Assembly (NCBI GenBank): GCA_025782575.1
Contig: JALGYY010000009.1
Span: forward strand, 62,001 to 126,000
DNA from: a bacterium
Lineage (GTDB): Bacteria; Orphanbacterota; Orphanbacteria; Orphanbacterales; Orphanbacteraceae
Direction: 5' to 3'
DNA: 64,000 bases
Shown: positions 29,101 through 36,386 of the stretch, one piece after another
Layout of the letters: each line of letters starts with the position of its first letter
Position numbering within the stretch: position 1 is the first letter of the stretch
Position numbers and translations under genes: made by a program
Notes under the pieces: generated by a model
The model's input: the letters and a program-made list of their open reading frames with translations, nothing else
What the model was told of the DNA's origin: nothing
The model's database searches: none

Positions 29101-29442
29101 GAGATCGGTCTTTTCCCGGACGTCGAGTGCCGCAAAATCCATGTCCACTTTCCAGGCGAATTCCAGCGCGATTTCGGAAACACCGGGGCGGGAGGTGGAA
29201 CGGAGAAGTCGAAGGCCCTGAACGACCGAAACAGCCTCTTCGAGCGGTTCGGTTACCAGTTTTTCCACTTCTGCGGGAGCGGCGTCCGGGTAGGCGGTCT
29301 GGATGGTTAGTGTGGGATAGGTGATCTCAGGTAGAAGATTGAGAGGCAGCCGGGAGAGGGAGACAAACCCGAAGAGGAGAGCCGCGACCGTGATCATCGC
29401 GACGGTGACCGGTCGCTTCATCGACCTCTCGACGATCTTCAT
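26161..29442 (-). CDS. RND efflux pump, inner-membrane subunit (first), with cytoplasmic insertion
   Basis: The 1093-residue paralogue is of the AcrB family. The TM4 signature GMLVDNAIVVLEAIGRHR and the second-half GIVVNNAIIMIDFINQRR are intact. It is about 60 residues longer than the neighbouring pump because of an insertion of roughly 100 residues between TM6 and TM7 (about 485-590). That insertion contains a basic linker followed by strongly hydrophobic, amphipathic stretches (FVLFLLRWLGRTIVVLIPG; LILIGLAKLIDILLRPV). The insert could add a membrane hairpin or a re-entrant helix. The ATG overlaps the adaptor stop by 4 bases. Confidence 0.9.
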   Translation of the reverse strand: MKIVERSMKRPVTVAMITVAALLFGFVSLSRLPLNLLPEITYPTLTIQTAYPDAAPAEVEKLVTEPLEEAVSVVQGLRLLRSTSRPGVSEIALEFAWKVDMDFAALDVREKTDLIRLPDDAGKPVLLRFDPSLDPILRIGLYGEKDLVTLRYLADRLIKKELESLEGVASVRVRGGLEEEIHVEVDDRRLATLGIPITTVSQFLDDQNLNAAGGRLRDREAEFLVRTTNEFQSMDDIAKTVLFEDAGRRVLIEDVATVSRGYKEQEIISRVQGKDAVELALYKEGSANTVHVARAVKNRLRLLNEELVDGVQIEILSDQSTFIENSINEVRSNAIIGGLLAVFVLYMFLRDRRSTGIISLVIPISILATFFVMQQFSVSLNIMSLGGLALGVGMLVDNAIVVLEAIGRHRALGKGPWEATLVGATEVSRAVVASTLTTVAVFLPIIFVEGVAGQIFRDQALTVTASLVVSLIAALTLIPVMATVGVGRKARVPETVEPVSGARPSDRTGISVTAPGGEKRTGRLRTLFRWLGKPVRFVLFLLRWLGRTIVVLIPGLLIRLVKLILIGLAKLIDILLRPVHTLFDRNWDRLASAYPGILRSALNHPGRSLFVALLLGAVGAALVPRLGIELVPPFSQGEFGFDLELPPGTPLNACEQMVRRVERSAEKDDDVSLFFSSIGESPEFGGSGTQRRENIARINLVIEDRGDRAQEEAVIARMRKALAELPAIKSTFRRPSYFSFQTPIEVHIYGYDLAELKRYSDDLAYAMSRLEGLRDVRSDLEDGSPEVQIAFRRDRMASLDLNLETVSRLLRNKIRGQVATRLKERDRQIDILVRTAHATELTVDEVHDLVVSQVDGISIPLSSVADITLGRGPSQITHIGQQRAAVIRANLSGRDLGGATRDIERLIADSPPPATLSASMGGQNREIATSFRSLMLAVSLAIFMVYMVMASQFESFLHPFVILLSVPLGMVGVVIALAVTGTAISIVVLIGAVMLTGIVVNNAIIMIDFINQRRREGLEKFEAIVEGASARLRPILMTTLTTVLALLPMALGLGEGAEIRAPMAIAVIGGLTLSTLLTLIVIPVTYATLDRRP

Positions 29443-30668
29443 TTTCCGTCGCCGTTTTCCGCATCGAGGTCACGTACTTTGGTGCCGGTCCTGAGCGCTC
29501 CCTGGCCGACGGTGATGACGCGATCCCCTTCGACGATACCATCGATTACCTCCACGAATTCATCATCGGCGAAACCGGTTTTGATCGCGACCTTGACGAC
29601 GGTGTCTCCTTCGGCCATGAAGACATACGTCTCGCCCCCTTCCGGAATAAGTGCGCGTTTGGGTACCACGAGTACGTCGGTGTGCCGGTCCGTTTCCAGT
29701 TTGACCCTGACGAACGACCCGGGACGGAAAGCGGTCTTCGAGCCGCTTACTTCGCACGTCACCTTGATCGTGCCGGTCCGCCTGTCCACGATGGGGGAAA
29801 TTAATGTGACTGATCCCATAAGGGATTCATCACCTTCGTCACCCGGGTTAATAATTACAGGCTGGCCTATGGCGATTCTCGCTGCGTTCTTTTCCGGGAG
29901 ATGCACCCGGGCGACGAGCGGGTCGGCGTCGACGATCGTGAAGAGCTGAGTGCCGAGAGATACATTCTGTCCGAGGTCGACCAGCCGATTCGATACCTGG
30001 CCTGAGAACGGGGCGACCACTCGCGTGTATGAAACGCTCAGCTCGGCTGCTTTCCGCTGCGCTTCCGCCTCTTCATGGCGGGAGCGACTGTCGTTCATGG
30101 CTTTGGTGCTGACGAGGTCCTGATCGAACAGGCGTTCGACCCGCTCGAGATCGAGCGCGAATCCCCGCGCCCTGGCGGCCGCCTCCTCGAGCCTGACTCT
30201 TTCCACAGCGCCGTCCAGGAGAGCGAGCACCTGCCCCTGCTTGACGAAATCCCCTTCTTCGACGTGGATCCGCCTGATCTCGCCCGCGATCTTAGCAAGT
30301 ACGGTCGCCTGCTTATCGGGTTCGAGAGTCGCCGTCGCCCTCAGAAACGCCGGCACGTCCTGAACGACAACGTCCGCCATTTCGACCGGGACTATCTCCT
30401 CTTCCTCGTCATCCTTGTCCTTGTTGCGATTGAATATGCGTGTCAGGAAATTGCCTTTGGAACCACCCGATGACTTTTCATCCGTGCTGTCCGCCGCTAC
30501 AGCAAGGGAATCGGATCCGTTCGTCTCGGAATCGGTGCCCGCTCCCCCGCTTCTGTCTTCCGCCTCCCCCTGTCCGCAGCCCGCGAGCATGATCATGAGC
30601 AGTATGATGTCGGCAATGAGAGAAGGTCGGCCGGGCCGGGTGGTGGGGGGATGATCGCCTGCTGACAT
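29439..30668 (-). CDS. RND efflux periplasmic adaptor lipoprotein (MFP family)
   Basis: The 409-residue membrane fusion protein bridges the inner-membrane pump and an outer-membrane channel. A signal peptide ends in the lipobox MLAGC (Cys about residue 31), so it is lipid-anchored. Then come a low-complexity acidic/Ser linker, the lipoyl half-motifs (EIRRIHVEEGDFVKQGQVLA near residue 133), a short alpha-helical hairpin (residues about 155-200), and the beta-barrel domain (VARVHLPEKNAARIAIGQPV). AAGGAGC precedes the ATG at 30668. It is the first gene of the operon with the two RND pumps. Confidence 0.9.
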   Translation of the reverse strand: MSAGDHPPTTRPGRPSLIADIILLMIMLAGCGQGEAEDRSGGAGTDSETNGSDSLAVAADSTDEKSSGGSKGNFLTRIFNRNKDKDDEEEEIVPVEMADVVVQDVPAFLRATATLEPDKQATVLAKIAGEIRRIHVEEGDFVKQGQVLALLDGAVERVRLEEAAARARGFALDLERVERLFDQDLVSTKAMNDSRSRHEEAEAQRKAAELSVSYTRVVAPFSGQVSNRLVDLGQNVSLGTQLFTIVDADPLVARVHLPEKNAARIAIGQPVIINPGDEGDESLMGSVTLISPIVDRRTGTIKVTCEVSGSKTAFRPGSFVRVKLETDRHTDVLVVPKRALIPEGGETYVFMAEGDTVVKVAIKTGFADDEFVEVIDGIVEGDRVITVGQGALRTGTKVRDLDAENGDGK

Positions 30669-30820
30669 TCTGGTGCTCCTTGTCGATCGCTCGATCGGCG
30701 GATCAGGAAGAGAGAGCCGGGTATCGATTCTGATCGGAAATACGCCCGGGAAGACCCATTTGTTTCATTCTACTACTAAGACGGCCGAACCACTCGTCCG
30801 GTTCGATATTTGTAGCGTTT

Positions 30821-32458
30821 TCAGAAGGAAGTGCGGATGTGCTCCGGCGGGTTGATCCCCAGCTCCCTGGCTCGGGCGCTGTGGTCCCGGCGGAGCCAGA
30901 AATAGAGCCAGAGATCCTCTCCTTTTTCATCCTGGAGTCCCGATATGGGAATGGTCCGAAGCAGATAACCGGGCCAGGGAGAATCGGTTCGATGGATCGA
31001 CTCCTGGGTCCAGATTTTGGGATGGGCGATAATGACATCGGGCCGGCGGCCCAGAATGTAGCTCTTCTTGGCTGTTTTCGCATGGCCCGGCTTTCCGGGG
31101 ATCCAGGGGTCCCACTCGACTTTCGCTGTATGCCGGTCATTCAGTCCCGATTGGTCGATCGTCGGCAGACCACTATAATACGGGATCGCTCCTGCCGCGG
31201 ATGTGGCGAGGACGGCATCCGGCCAGAGGCGCTCGCCCAGTACTTTCCCTGCGGCCGCCCAGCGGATTCCGTTGATCTTCATCCCCTTCAGCGGGACAAC
31301 GACGTTCGAACGGACCTCACCGGCTGCGCTTGCAACGGATACTTCCATGAACCAGGCACCAAGACCGCATGCCATTACGATTGCGGCGACAACGGGTACG
31401 ATTCGGTTTCCACGGAGCAAACCTGACAGCATCGAAGTCACCCCATGAAGACCGACAGCCATCAGTAGGGCAAGAAAGGGAAGAAGAGGGGCATGGAAGC
31501 GGAAGAGCGCCATGTAGTCTCCCCCGACCGATCCTGTATAGGCGAACATGACAGCGAGCAGGAGCCCGCTGTGAGCGATGATCGATCGCCCATCCCGGTA
31601 AGCCGGCCGGGAGATGCCGAGCAGAAGTCCGAGAAGTGCCAGCGGGGAGACCGCCGGGTACGCCTCCAGAAACGACCGAAGATATCGCAGTCCGAGCAGC
31701 GCTCTTTCTTCGCTCCCTGTCTTGACATAGAACGTGTTCGGCAGCCAATCCCCGTAGTAAGAGATGCGCCAGAGAAGATGAGGAGCGAAGACGATGAAGA
31801 AGCCGGCGGCCAGAGCCAGACCGCGTCTTAAGAGTCTACCGAGAGGCTCTTTCCGGACCAGAGACGAGAGTATGAGGTGGATACCGGCTACGGCGCCGAA
31901 AATCGCCCCCTCCGGGCGGGAAAGATAGGCCACGCCATATAGAGTACCTGCGAGAAACAGCCCTCGCGTCGTTCCCCCGGAGCGATGGTATGTGAGAAAC
32001 GCGGCTACACCGGCGGCGGTAAATAGAATCGTTTCGAGCCCGCAGACCGACCAGAGTACGACAGGCCCCAGAGTAGCGAGGAAAAAGAGGGGCAGACAGG
32101 ACCAGGCGGGATCGCCGTTCAGGCTTCTTCTGGCGGTATGCCATGTGAGAATCATGGTAATGGCGAGCAGAACGATCCCGAGTACGAGCGAAGCGGCCTC
32201 CGCGGAAGCCCCGGCCCGGAGGCCGGCAGAGAGGAGTACGACCCAGAGAAAGTTGGTGTACCCCTCCACTCGCTCACCCGGGTTGTAGACGGGGCCATTT
32301 CCTTCAGCAAGGTTCTGAGCATACCGAAAGGATATGTAGGCGTCGTCGCAGAAGAATTGCACGAGCCGGACATGGTAGATCGATAGGACCACAATGATCA
32401 GGGCGAATAAGACCATGATCGCCCTGCCGGTCGTCCTCTGGGATCGGGTTCCTGACAT
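30821..32458 (-). CDS. GT-C type membrane glycosyltransferase
   Basis: The 545-residue polytopic protein has about eleven membrane segments and a C-terminal soluble tail. Shortly after the first segment comes FCDDAYISFRYAQNLAEG followed by GERVEGYTNFLWV. The acidic DD in the first loop is the catalytic signature of GT-C enzymes that use polyprenyl-phosphate sugars, as in the arabinofuranosyltransferase- and ArnT-like families. ATG 32458 is favoured. It lacks a ribosome site, but TATAAT stands seven bases ahead, suggesting a leaderless transcript. It diverges from the first sulfatase-like gene. The glycan acceptor is unknown; the neighbours suggest envelope decoration. Confidence 0.8.
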   Translation of the reverse strand: MSGTRSQRTTGRAIMVLFALIIVVLSIYHVRLVQFFCDDAYISFRYAQNLAEGNGPVYNPGERVEGYTNFLWVVLLSAGLRAGASAEAASLVLGIVLLAITMILTWHTARRSLNGDPAWSCLPLFFLATLGPVVLWSVCGLETILFTAAGVAAFLTYHRSGGTTRGLFLAGTLYGVAYLSRPEGAIFGAVAGIHLILSSLVRKEPLGRLLRRGLALAAGFFIVFAPHLLWRISYYGDWLPNTFYVKTGSEERALLGLRYLRSFLEAYPAVSPLALLGLLLGISRPAYRDGRSIIAHSGLLLAVMFAYTGSVGGDYMALFRFHAPLLPFLALLMAVGLHGVTSMLSGLLRGNRIVPVVAAIVMACGLGAWFMEVSVASAAGEVRSNVVVPLKGMKINGIRWAAAGKVLGERLWPDAVLATSAAGAIPYYSGLPTIDQSGLNDRHTAKVEWDPWIPGKPGHAKTAKKSYILGRRPDVIIAHPKIWTQESIHRTDSPWPGYLLRTIPISGLQDEKGEDLWLYFWLRRDHSARARELGINPPEHIRTSF

Positions 32459-32465
32459 GGGGGCG

Positions 32466-32471
32466 ATTATA
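32466..32471 (-). promoter_or_regulatory. Perfect -10 box placed for a leaderless mRNA (glycosyltransferase)
   Basis: On the minus strand TATAAT ends seven bases before the ATG at 32458, and no Shine-Dalgarno sequence fits between. Transcription would therefore start at or next to the start codon. No good -35 is visible at 16-18 bases. Confidence 0.45.
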
Positions 32472-32542
32472 GAAGAAATCGACGAGGGGTACCATGCCAT
32501 GGTGCGATTTGCAGGAGGGGGGCTTTCGTCGTCCAATTGGGC

Positions 32543-32548
32543 TACAAT
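32543..32548 (+). promoter_or_regulatory. -10 box placed for a leaderless mRNA (sulfatase-like gene 1)
   Basis: TACAAT ends seven bases before the ATG at 32556, the same spacing as the divergent gene's -10 box, and no ribosome site is present. No convincing -35 is seen. Confidence 0.4.
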
Positions 32549-32555
32549 CAACCGT

Positions 32556-33974
32556 ATGAAATCCAGAGCGCCAATCGAAACGAATCTGAGGCGTAGAAGT
32601 CGGGCCCTCCGGTTCGTGCTCCCCCTCCTTGCCGGAATTCTAGCCGCATGCGGTGTCGGAAACGGGGGAAAGCCGGATCACCAGTTCAATGTCCTCTTGG
32701 TCACACTCGACACGATTCGGGCGGACCGGCTCGGAAGCTATGGGGAGGAGGGGGGCACGCCCAATCGGACGCCCCGTTTCGATGCCCTCGCAGCAGATGG
32801 TGTCCGCTTCGAACTGGCGATCTCATCGGCGGCCGTTACTCCGGTTTCCCACGCCTCCATCCTTACAGGGCTCTACCCGTATCAGCACGGTCTTCGAGTT
32901 CTCCATGCGGCGAGCGGGTTTCGGTTGGACGGAGCGATCCCGACATTGACTTCGACTCTCAGCGAACAGGGATGGACAACCGGCGCATTCTTGAGCGCCT
33001 TTCCCGTATCCGAGCATTTCGGGTTCGATAACGGCTTCCAGTATTTTGATAACGGCATCAGGAATGAAGCGGATAATGTACTCGAGGCAGGGACGGATGG
33101 GCGGGTTCGGTGGAATGTCGCAAAGAACCAGCGACGGTCGGATGTGACCACCGATCAGGCGCTCGAGTGGCTCCAGAAAACGGAAGGTCCGTTCTTTGCA
33201 TGGGTCCATTACTGGGATCCTCACGATTCGATGCTCCGCCCCCCCGCCGATCTCGTGGAGCGGGAGATCGGCAGCGGTACCGACCAGGACGATTGGCGGC
33301 GAGCCCTTTATGATCTGGAAGTTCGATTCGTAGATGAACAGTTCGGAAGGCTGGTCGATGGACTCAAGAATTCGGGCGCATACGACAACACGATCATCAT
33401 AGTCGTCTCGGATCACGGAGAGGGACTGGGCGATCATGACTGGTGGACTCACCGGGTCCTCTACCAGGAGCAGATCCGCGTGCCCCTTCTCATTCGCGCG
33501 CCGAACGGTGCACGAAACAGGGTGGTCCCTTCGCTTGTTCGGACGATCGATATCTATCCGACGGTTCTTGACTGGCTCGGCATCGAGCCGAGAGGCCATG
33601 TGGAGGGAAGGAGTCTTCGCCCGCTGATGGACGGATTACCGGATGAGCCGAGAACGGCGTATGCCGATCAGCTCAATCTCTTCGACAGCAACGCTTCCAT
33701 GCTGAAGCGCCGCCCGAACGATGACCTTGTTTACTGCGCGATGGATGATCGATGGAAGCTGATCTATCGTCCTCGGAATCCCGGGCTGTCCGAGTTGTAT
33801 CATCTCGCCGATGACCCTGGCGAATTGATCAATGAATATGAAAACGAACCGGAAGAGGTGGCGAGGTTGCTCCAGATACTCGAGGAGTCGGGTGGGTTCG
33901 TCGACGAGCCTTTCGGCGAGAGTGTGGATGAAGAGGCTCGGGAAAGGCTGAAGGCGCTCGGCTATCTCAATTGA
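32556..33974 (+). CDS. Sulfatase-like (alkaline phosphatase superfamily) lipoprotein 1
   Basis: The 472-residue protein has a basic N-terminus, a hydrophobic stretch and a lipobox-like LAAC (about residue 29). Its fold is the alkaline phosphatase/sulfatase superfamily. Metal ligands appear in LLVTLDTIRADRLGSYG near the N-terminus and in IVVSDHGEGLGDHDWWTH. The nucleophile motif reads T-P-V-S-H-A-S-I-L-T-G, with Thr at the position of the formylglycine Cys/Ser (C/S-x-P-x-R), so a true sulfatase reaction is doubtful. Thr serves as nucleophile in phosphoethanolamine/phosphoglycerol transferases of the same superfamily. It ends 20 bases from the stop of the convergent paralogue. Confidence 0.82.
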   Translation: MKSRAPIETNLRRRSRALRFVLPLLAGILAACGVGNGGKPDHQFNVLLVTLDTIRADRLGSYGEEGGTPNRTPRFDALAADGVRFELAISSAAVTPVSHASILTGLYPYQHGLRVLHAASGFRLDGAIPTLTSTLSEQGWTTGAFLSAFPVSEHFGFDNGFQYFDNGIRNEADNVLEAGTDGRVRWNVAKNQRRSDVTTDQALEWLQKTEGPFFAWVHYWDPHDSMLRPPADLVEREIGSGTDQDDWRRALYDLEVRFVDEQFGRLVDGLKNSGAYDNTIIIVVSDHGEGLGDHDWWTHRVLYQEQIRVPLLIRAPNGARNRVVPSLVRTIDIYPTVLDWLGIEPRGHVEGRSLRPLMDGLPDEPRTAYADQLNLFDSNASMLKRRPNDDLVYCAMDDRWKLIYRPRNPGLSELYHLADDPGELINEYENEPEEVARLLQILEESGGFVDEPFGESVDEEARERLKALGYLN

Positions 33975-33994
33975 CGAAGTATGCCGCCGCCTGA

Positions 33995-35407
33995 TCAGTT
34001 CGTGTAACCGAGGGCCTCCAGTTCTTTTCTGAGTTCCGGATCAAATTGATAGGTGGAATCCCCCTTTCCCGCCGCCAGTTTCGCCCCCGTCACCTGCTGA
34101 GTTGCGAGCATTTCGAAGAGCTGATCACTGTAGTACGCCGTAGTGTCGGGATGGTCCGCGCTCACGTCGTTCAATTCGTGTGGATCATCATGCAGATCGT
34201 AGAGCCGGTCGCCCCCCTCCGGCTCATGAACGAATTTCCATCGGGCGGTAGTGAGAACGTAGTTACTGAGCTCCGGGTCGTGGCGCTGAATCTCGCAGTC
34301 CTGCCCGAGTACGGGCGTCGCCAGAAAATCGTCATGTAAAACGAATCGTCCCGTAGCCTGCTTGAAGAAACCGTCTGTGGGCAAGAGGTCCCGCGCCAGC
34401 TGCAGAAAGGTAGGCAAGAGATCGACCTGGGAAATCACCTGGGGCACTCGCCGTGGGGGGACGCCCGGGATACGGATGATAGCCGGTACATGGAGCTGCT
34501 CTTCCCAGGTAAAGCTGTGCCCGGTGCGGCCATGCTGGCCGAGTCCTTCTCCGTGGTCGGATGTCAGCACCAATAGCGTGTTTTCCCACTCCCCACGAGA
34601 TTTCAGCTTCTTGATCAGTTCCGCAATCCGGTCATCCACGGCCCGGATCTCGCCGTCGTAGTTGTTGACCATTTCCTGAATGGGCAGGAATCCTCCGTTC
34701 GGGAGCTGGATCTTCTTCGCAAATCGGCGCTCTGTCATGTACTCGTCTATCCCGTCGCTGTCGGAGAAGAGCGAGCTGTACGGGTATTCAGGTTGATAGG
34801 GAAAGTGAGGGTCATAGTAGTGTACCCAGAGAAACCAGGGGCCATCCTCCTGCAAGTCGAGCCAGGAAAAAAGAGCCTCGTTGGTCTTTGTGGCGCGCCG
34901 CTCTTCGTTTTCCGGTTGATCAAAGTAGTCGAAACCGGCGTCAATACCGGTCGCCTTTTTGAGGGGCGTGGCGCTCACAAATGCGGCGGTCGTATAGCCG
35001 GCCGCCTGGGCGATTTCGGCATAAGATCGGAGCTCCGGGGAGGGCTCGAACCGAAAACCACCCCTGCGGACATTGGCGAGCACACCATGTTCGATCGGAT
35101 AGGTCCCTGTGAGAAGCGATGTGTGGGACGGCAGCGTGGTTGCCATCGGAACATAACATCGCTCGAAGAATATCGATTCCGCCGCCAGCTTGTCGATTGT
35201 CGGTGCCGTCTCTCTGAAGTAGCCGTAACAGGCGAGGTGGCCGGCGCGGAGAGTATCGATCGTAATCAGCAGGAAGTTGGGCCGATCGAGCTTCTGTCCG
35301 CACCCGGGCGAAAAAAGGAGCGCGGCGCAGAGCGCGGCACGAGTCAAGCGGGCGATCATCCGGCCCGGTTGAATGGTGCCGGCCTCATCGGTCGATTGTC
35401 GTTTCAA
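33995..35407 (-). CDS. Sulfatase-like (alkaline phosphatase superfamily) lipoprotein 2
   Basis: The 470-residue paralogue shares the layout of its convergent neighbour: lipoprotein-type signal (ALCAALLFSPGC), LLITIDTLRAGHLACYGY, motif T-L-P-S-H-T-S-L-L-T-G and the metal-binding LTSDHGEGLGQHGRTGHS. Again Thr replaces the formylglycine precursor. TTG 35407 is chosen because GGGAG lies about six bases ahead; ATG 35359, directly before the signal peptide, is the alternative. The frame extends to 35455 and would overlap thiD, which ends at 35443, so co-transcription with thiD is likely even though the functions are unrelated. Confidence 0.8.
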   Translation of the reverse strand: MKRQSTDEAGTIQPGRMIARLTRAALCAALLFSPGCGQKLDRPNFLLITIDTLRAGHLACYGYFRETAPTIDKLAAESIFFERCYVPMATTLPSHTSLLTGTYPIEHGVLANVRRGGFRFEPSPELRSYAEIAQAAGYTTAAFVSATPLKKATGIDAGFDYFDQPENEERRATKTNEALFSWLDLQEDGPWFLWVHYYDPHFPYQPEYPYSSLFSDSDGIDEYMTERRFAKKIQLPNGGFLPIQEMVNNYDGEIRAVDDRIAELIKKLKSRGEWENTLLVLTSDHGEGLGQHGRTGHSFTWEEQLHVPAIIRIPGVPPRRVPQVISQVDLLPTFLQLARDLLPTDGFFKQATGRFVLHDDFLATPVLGQDCEIQRHDPELSNYVLTTARWKFVHEPEGGDRLYDLHDDPHELNDVSADHPDTTAYYSDQLFEMLATQQVTGAKLAAGKGDSTYQFDPELRKELEALGYTN

Positions 35408-35442
35408 ATCGATCTCCCTGATTGTTGCATATCCTCCGCCGG

Positions 35443-36252
35443 TCACGGTTTCCACCCGGGAGAAAACCAGAACGGGTCGGTCGGGCCATGGCCGGCGCCG
35501 ATCGGCAGGCCATGCCGAATCGCCTCTGTAATGAACCGCTTGGCGTTCCGCGCCGCTTCCGGCACGTTATCGCCTAGGGCGATTCGTGCCGCGATTGCCG
35601 ATGCGAATGTGCAGCCCGTGCCGTGCGTACTTGTAGTATCGACCCTCTCCGATCGAAGCTCGATCCGTTCGCCCGGCCCGGCGAGGAGATCCACCGCTTC
35701 TTTGCCGGTCAAGTCGCCCCCTTTGATAAGAACCCATTTCGCACCGAGATCGAGCAAGGGGGCGGCCACGTCTTGCATGTCGGCGAGGTTCCTGATCGGC
35801 CGGCCTGCAAGAACCGATGCTTCGTATACGTTCGGCGTCATCAAAGTGGCCCGCGGAATGAGCTCACGAATGATCACCTCGATCGCCTCGGTCCGGACGA
35901 GGGAGGCTTTCGAAGTGGCCACCATGACCGGATCGACTACAACAGGAATTTCGGGCCTGTCATTCAGTTCCCTGGCAACGGTGCTCACGATCTCCGGAGT
36001 CGACAGCATACCCGTTTTCACTGCGGCAATCTCGAAGTCGTCAAAAACCGCTCGCATCTGGCTCCGGACGATCGAGGCGGGCACATCATGGATATCGATG
36101 ACGCCCTGCGTATTCTGGGCCGTAATCGAGGTCACCACGGTCGTGCCGAACAGGCCGAGAGCGGCAAACGTCTTCAGGTCCGCCTGGATGCCCGCTCCCC
36201 CGCCGGAATCCGACCCGGCAATCGTCATGACTGGTATGACAGTGTTCTTCAT
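35443..36252 (-). CDS. thiD: Hydroxymethylpyrimidine/phosphomethylpyrimidine kinase
   Basis: ThiD phosphorylates HMP and HMP-P for thiamine pyrophosphate synthesis. The 269-residue protein shows the ribokinase-fold start PVMTIAGSDSGGGAGIQADL, substrate residues around SITAQNTQGV, and the anion-hole motif STHGTGCTFASAIAA with the catalytic base region (DTTSTHGTGCTF). The length is normal. The ATG at 36252 has no clear ribosome site. TATCAT ends nine bases ahead, another possible near-leaderless start. Thiamine pyrophosphate is the cofactor of the Kor and SucA enzymes in this window, but no riboswitch was recognised upstream. Confidence 0.93.
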   Translation of the reverse strand: MKNTVIPVMTIAGSDSGGGAGIQADLKTFAALGLFGTTVVTSITAQNTQGVIDIHDVPASIVRSQMRAVFDDFEIAAVKTGMLSTPEIVSTVARELNDRPEIPVVVDPVMVATSKASLVRTEAIEVIIRELIPRATLMTPNVYEASVLAGRPIRNLADMQDVAAPLLDLGAKWVLIKGGDLTGKEAVDLLAGPGERIELRSERVDTTSTHGTGCTFASAIAARIALGDNVPEAARNAKRFITEAIRHGLPIGAGHGPTDPFWFSPGWKP

Positions 36253-36386
36253 CTATTGCCGATGATATCGGAAGGGAAGGGCGGAGCCAAGGGGGAGTCT
36301 GAATGTGAGCCTGGACGCTGGCAATCGCTTTCTGTTTCTGGAATAGTCTCTTTGACCAGAGGGCCATCATTTCAGAGGATCAGTCA

